Source: an uncultured Mediterranea sp. (lineage in GTDB: Bacteria; Bacteroidota; Bacteroidia; Bacteroidales; Bacteroidaceae). Taken from it: 15,599 nt of DNA. The stretch is taken from NCBI GenBank assembly GCA_946007445.1, contig CAMGAL010000016.1:1-15599 (forward strand), read 5' to 3'. The notes under the pieces are model-generated. The model saw only the letters and a list, made by a program, of their open reading frames with translations, was not told the origin of the DNA and made no database searches. Positions 12,959 to 15,599 of this stretch are shown piece by piece. Position 1 is the stretch's first letter; each line of letters opens with the position of its first letter. A program made the translations under genes and the position numbers.

Positions 12959-15255
12959 TGAATCATCGAGTGTGCAAGTGGACAGCACTTGTAGCCGTCA
13001 CAATGGGCTGGGCACTCATGGCCTGCCAATCCTCCGCGCCCGTCGAAGCGCTTCAATCGTATGTCGATACCCGCATCGGTACGGCAGCCGCCACCACCGC
13101 CACCGCCGGCATGTTCGGCAAGAAGAGTGAAGAGCATGGGCAGACCATCCCGGCGGTGCTGGAGCCCAACGGCATGGACTTCTGGACACCCCAGACGCGC
13201 GACACAGAGAAGAAGTGTATCGCTCCTTATTATTACGCCGACTCCTTGCTGCAAGGATTCCGCAACTCTCACTGGCTGACCGGAGGCTGTACCCAAGACT
13301 ACGGATCCATGACCCTGATGCCCCTCAGCCATCGGTTGCGCTTGCAGCCCGAGGAGCGTGCCACCCGCTTCAGCCACGATGGCGAGACGGCTACTCCCTC
13401 ACTCTACCGGGTCGATCTGCCCGATGAGGGCATTGAGGCCGAAATGACTGGACGTGCCCGCTCGGCCATCTTCCGCTTCACCTATCGGCAAGCCGGCAAA
13501 GCCTACCTCGTCATCAATCCGAATAGCGATGAGGGACAAGGCTCCATCTGCATCGACCCCGAGGCAGGAACGGTGAGCGGTAGCAATCCCGTACACCGCA
13601 TCTACCAAGGCTGGGGCGAACCGGCCGGATTCAGCGGCCATTTCACCCTCTGCTTCAACAAGCGTCCCACCTCCTACGGAGTGTTTGATGCCGAAAACCG
13701 CTATCCCGACTCCCTCACCATAGCCCACCGGGCCCGTATCGGTGCCTATATGGAGTTTGACGTGACCGAAGGTGAAGTGCTGGTGGTGAAATCGGGCACC
13801 TCCTTTGTCAGTATCGAAGGTGCTGCCACCAACCTCCGGACAGAGATTCCCCACTGGGACTTTGACCTGACGCAACGCCAGCTCTCCGATATCTGGGAGG
13901 CTCGTTTGAGCCAGCTGCAGGTGGAGACACCCATCCGGGAAGAGAAAGAGAAGTTCTATGGCGCACTATATCGCGCCTCCATGCTGCCCCGCACCCTCAA
14001 CGATGTGGACGGTCGCTACCCCTCGTTTGCAACCGGCACCCCCATCAGGCAGATGTCGCAGGGAGCCACCTACTACGATGACTTCAGCATGTGGGACACC
14101 TACCGTGCCCTCCATCCCCTCATCAACCTGCTCACTCCCGAGAAGGGGGGCGACATGATGCAATCCCTCGTCTGCAAGTACGAGCAAGGGGGATGGCTAC
14201 CCATCTTCCCCTGCTGGAACAGCTATACCGCCGCCATGATTGGCGACCACTGCGTAGCCGCCATAGCCGATGCCTACGCCAAGGGCATACGCAACTTCGA
14301 TGTCCGGACGGCCTATCGGGCCATGCGGCAGAATGCCTTCGACACTCCAGCCGACCCGCAGATGTATCGCGATGGCAAGGGACGCCGTGCCTTGCAGTCC
14401 TACCTGCAATATGGCTACATCCCCCTGGAAGACAGTGTGCTCGATGCCTACCACACGCGAGAACAAGTGTCACGCACGCTGGAGTATGCCTATGATGACT
14501 ATGCCCTGGCCACCGTTGCCTGGGCTTTGGGTGAGCAGTCCGACTACGAAGCGTTGATGCAGCGCGCGCAGAACTACCGCAACGTCATCGACCCCTCCAC
14601 CGGCTATGCCCAGGGCCGCCATGCCGACGGCACCTTCTTGCCACCGTCAGACCCCTGTGCCTTCGCCCGCTTCATCACCGAAGGCACGCCCTGCCACTAC
14701 ACCTGGTATGTGCCTCACGACCCGCAGGGACTCATGGAGTGCATGGGTGGCCGCGAAGCCTATATAGCCAAGCTGGACTCCATGTTTGCCCCCACCTGGC
14801 GCTACTGGCACGGCAACGAGCCTTGCCATCAGGTGGTCTATATGTTCAACTATGCCGGCGAAGCCTGGAAGACCCAACGCGCCGTGCGCCGCATCCTCGA
14901 CACCGAGTACCAGGCCCAACCGGGAGGCCTCTCCGGCAACGACGATGCCGGCCAGATGTCAGCCTGGTATCTCTTCTCCGCCCTCGGATTCTATCCCGTC
15001 TGCCCCGTCTCGGCCCGCTATGAGATAGGCAGTCCCACCATTAACAAGGCCACCATCCGCCCAGAGGGCGGCAAGCCCTTCACCATCCTGGCCCCCGCAG
15101 CCTCGCCCGAGAACATCTACATCCAGCGCGCCGAGCTCAACGGCCGGCCGCTCACCCGCAGCTACCTGCTGCACGAGGAGCTGGTACAAGGCGGAACCCT
15201 GACACTCGTCATGGGGCCTGCTCCCTCTGATATCTGGAAAGAAAACAACAAATAA
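12955..15255 (+). CDS. GH92 alpha-mannosidase, lipoprotein
   Basis: The 766-residue enzyme belongs to the calcium-dependent, inverting GH92 exo-alpha-mannosidases. The N-terminal lipoprotein signal ends in LMAC with C24 as the lipidated residue. The following residues (QSSAP) lack the acidic surface-export signal common in Bacteroides, so it may face the periplasm. The N-terminal beta-sandwich domain (about 32-300) leads into an (alpha/alpha)6 barrel. Catalytic-region motifs are ITEGTPCHYTWYVPHD (574-589, with E576 as the likely acid), GNEPCHQ (620-626) and GGLSGNDDAGQMSAWY (657-672, with the general-base aspartate in GNDD). Many family members begin with an I-G-T-G-G-H-G-like start; here it is IGTAAATTATAGMFGK (41-56), suggesting a less common subgroup. 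Linkage specificity cannot be read with confidence. The start is ATGATG: 12955 overlaps the stop of the previous gene, and 12958 is an alternative. Confidence 0.95.
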   Translation: MMNHRVCKWTALVAVTMGWALMACQSSAPVEALQSYVDTRIGTAAATTATAGMFGKKSEEHGQTIPAVLEPNGMDFWTPQTRDTEKKCIAPYYYADSLLQGFRNSHWLTGGCTQDYGSMTLMPLSHRLRLQPEERATRFSHDGETATPSLYRVDLPDEGIEAEMTGRARSAIFRFTYRQAGKAYLVINPNSDEGQGSICIDPEAGTVSGSNPVHRIYQGWGEPAGFSGHFTLCFNKRPTSYGVFDAENRYPDSLTIAHRARIGAYMEFDVTEGEVLVVKSGTSFVSIEGAATNLRTEIPHWDFDLTQRQLSDIWEARLSQLQVETPIREEKEKFYGALYRASMLPRTLNDVDGRYPSFATGTPIRQMSQGATYYDDFSMWDTYRALHPLINLLTPEKGGDMMQSLVCKYEQGGWLPIFPCWNSYTAAMIGDHCVAAIADAYAKGIRNFDVRTAYRAMRQNAFDTPADPQMYRDGKGRRALQSYLQYGYIPLEDSVLDAYHTREQVSRTLEYAYDDYALATVAWALGEQSDYEALMQRAQNYRNVIDPSTGYAQGRHADGTFLPPSDPCAFARFITEGTPCHYTWYVPHDPQGLMECMGGREAYIAKLDSMFAPTWRYWHGNEPCHQVVYMFNYAGEAWKTQRAVRRILDTEYQAQPGGLSGNDDAGQMSAWYLFSALGFYPVCPVSARYEIGSPTINKATIRPEGGKPFTILAPAASPENIYIQRAELNGRPLTRSYLLHEELVQGGTLTLVMGPAPSDIWKENNK

Positions 15256-15270
15256 AACCCAACGAACATT

Positions 15271-15599
15271 ATGAAACATTTCACACACTATTTCCAATCT
15301 CTGGCCCTGGCCTGCTGTCTGCTCTGGACGGCAAGCGCCTGTCAAGGCCCGGCAAAGAATTCCCAAGTGTATGACATCACCGCCTACGGCGCCCAAGGCG
15401 ATGGCATCCAAGACGATGCGGCCGCCATCCAGCAAGCCATCGACGACTGCTCTCGTTCGGGCGGTGGCGTGGTGCGCGTACCGGCCGGCCGCACCTTCCT
15501 TTGTGGTCCCATCCACCTGGCATCCAATGTAGAGCTTCATCTGGAGGCCAACTCCCGCCTGCTGGCCAATCCCGACGAATCCATCTATAAGGAGCGCGC
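15271..15599 (+). CDS. GH28 / pectate-lyase-superfamily beta-helix lipoprotein, 3' end outside window
   Basis: Only the first 109 codons are present, and the frame is open at the window end. The N-terminus is a lipoprotein signal: MKHFTHYFQ, a hydrophobic core (10-19), then TASAC with C24 as the likely lipidation site. After a short linker come VYDITAYGAQGDGIQDDAAA and IQQAIDDC, the typical opening of GH28 polygalacturonases and related pectate-lyase-3 right-handed beta-helices. GGGVVRVPAGRTFLCGPIHL and the first helix coils (NVELHLEANSRLLANPDE) follow. The catalytic aspartates lie beyond the window, so polygalacturonase activity versus another beta-helix hydrolase cannot be decided. It starts 15 bp after GH92 and is surely in the same operon. 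Confidence 0.88.
   Translation, partial: MKHFTHYFQSLALACCLLWTASACQGPAKNSQVYDITAYGAQGDGIQDDAAAIQQAIDDCSRSGGGVVRVPAGRTFLCGPIHLASNVELHLEANSRLLANPDESIYKER

Overview
The window is chromosomal DNA from a member of the Bacteroidales, probably a Bacteroidaceae-type gut commensal. Three signals support this. Several transcription units carry the Bacteroidetes -7 promoter box TAnnTTTG, and the tRNA gene also has the matching -33 TTTG at 19 bp. There is a hybrid two-component system that fuses sensor, kinase, receiver and AraC domains in one chain, and there is a DUF4923-type secreted protein. Coding DNA looks clearly above 50% GC, higher than Bacteroides thetaiotaomicron. The species cannot be named from the sequence alone.

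Left part (1-5111), housekeeping and conserved genes. A tRNA-Asp(GTC) gene on the minus strand is cut by the window start. Next come a minus-strand operon transcribed recR -> four-helix membrane protein -> GNAT acetyltransferase, then a divergent plus-strand pair, yihA/ysxC (ribosome-assembly GTPase) and a secreted DUF4923-like protein. A structured 110-145 bp repeat element lies between the convergent ends of the DUF4923 gene and a minus-strand biotin-enzyme-like carboxyltransferase (pyruvate carboxylase B / oxaloacetate decarboxylase alpha type). The C-terminal biotinyl-like domain of that carboxyltransferase lacks the biotin-accepting lysine.

Right part (5112-15599), a carbohydrate-utilisation locus, all on the plus strand. 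A 1400-residue hybrid two-component regulator is followed by its own promoter-bearing gap and then a tight operon: GH89 alpha-N-acetylglucosaminidase (NAGLU-like), an HGSNAT-like transmembrane acetyltransferase, a GH92 alpha-mannosidase lipoprotein, and the first 109 codons of a GH28/pectate-lyase-like beta-helix lipoprotein that runs off the window. Spacings are 10 bp, a 4-bp ATGA overlap and 15 bp. No SusC/SusD pair is visible; it could lie downstream.

The most notable point is the GH89 + HGSNAT pair. In lysosomes these two activities act in sequence on non-reducing alpha-linked glucosamine: HGSNAT N-acetylates it across the membrane, then NAGLU removes the resulting GlcNAc. Finding both adjacent in one bacterial operon, next to an alpha-mannosidase and under a carbohydrate-sensing regulator, suggests a periplasmic acetylate-then-cleave route for a glycan with alpha-linked, unacetylated GlcN. 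Candidates are a GPI-type glycan core or a heparan-type chain. This is inference from gene content and motifs.
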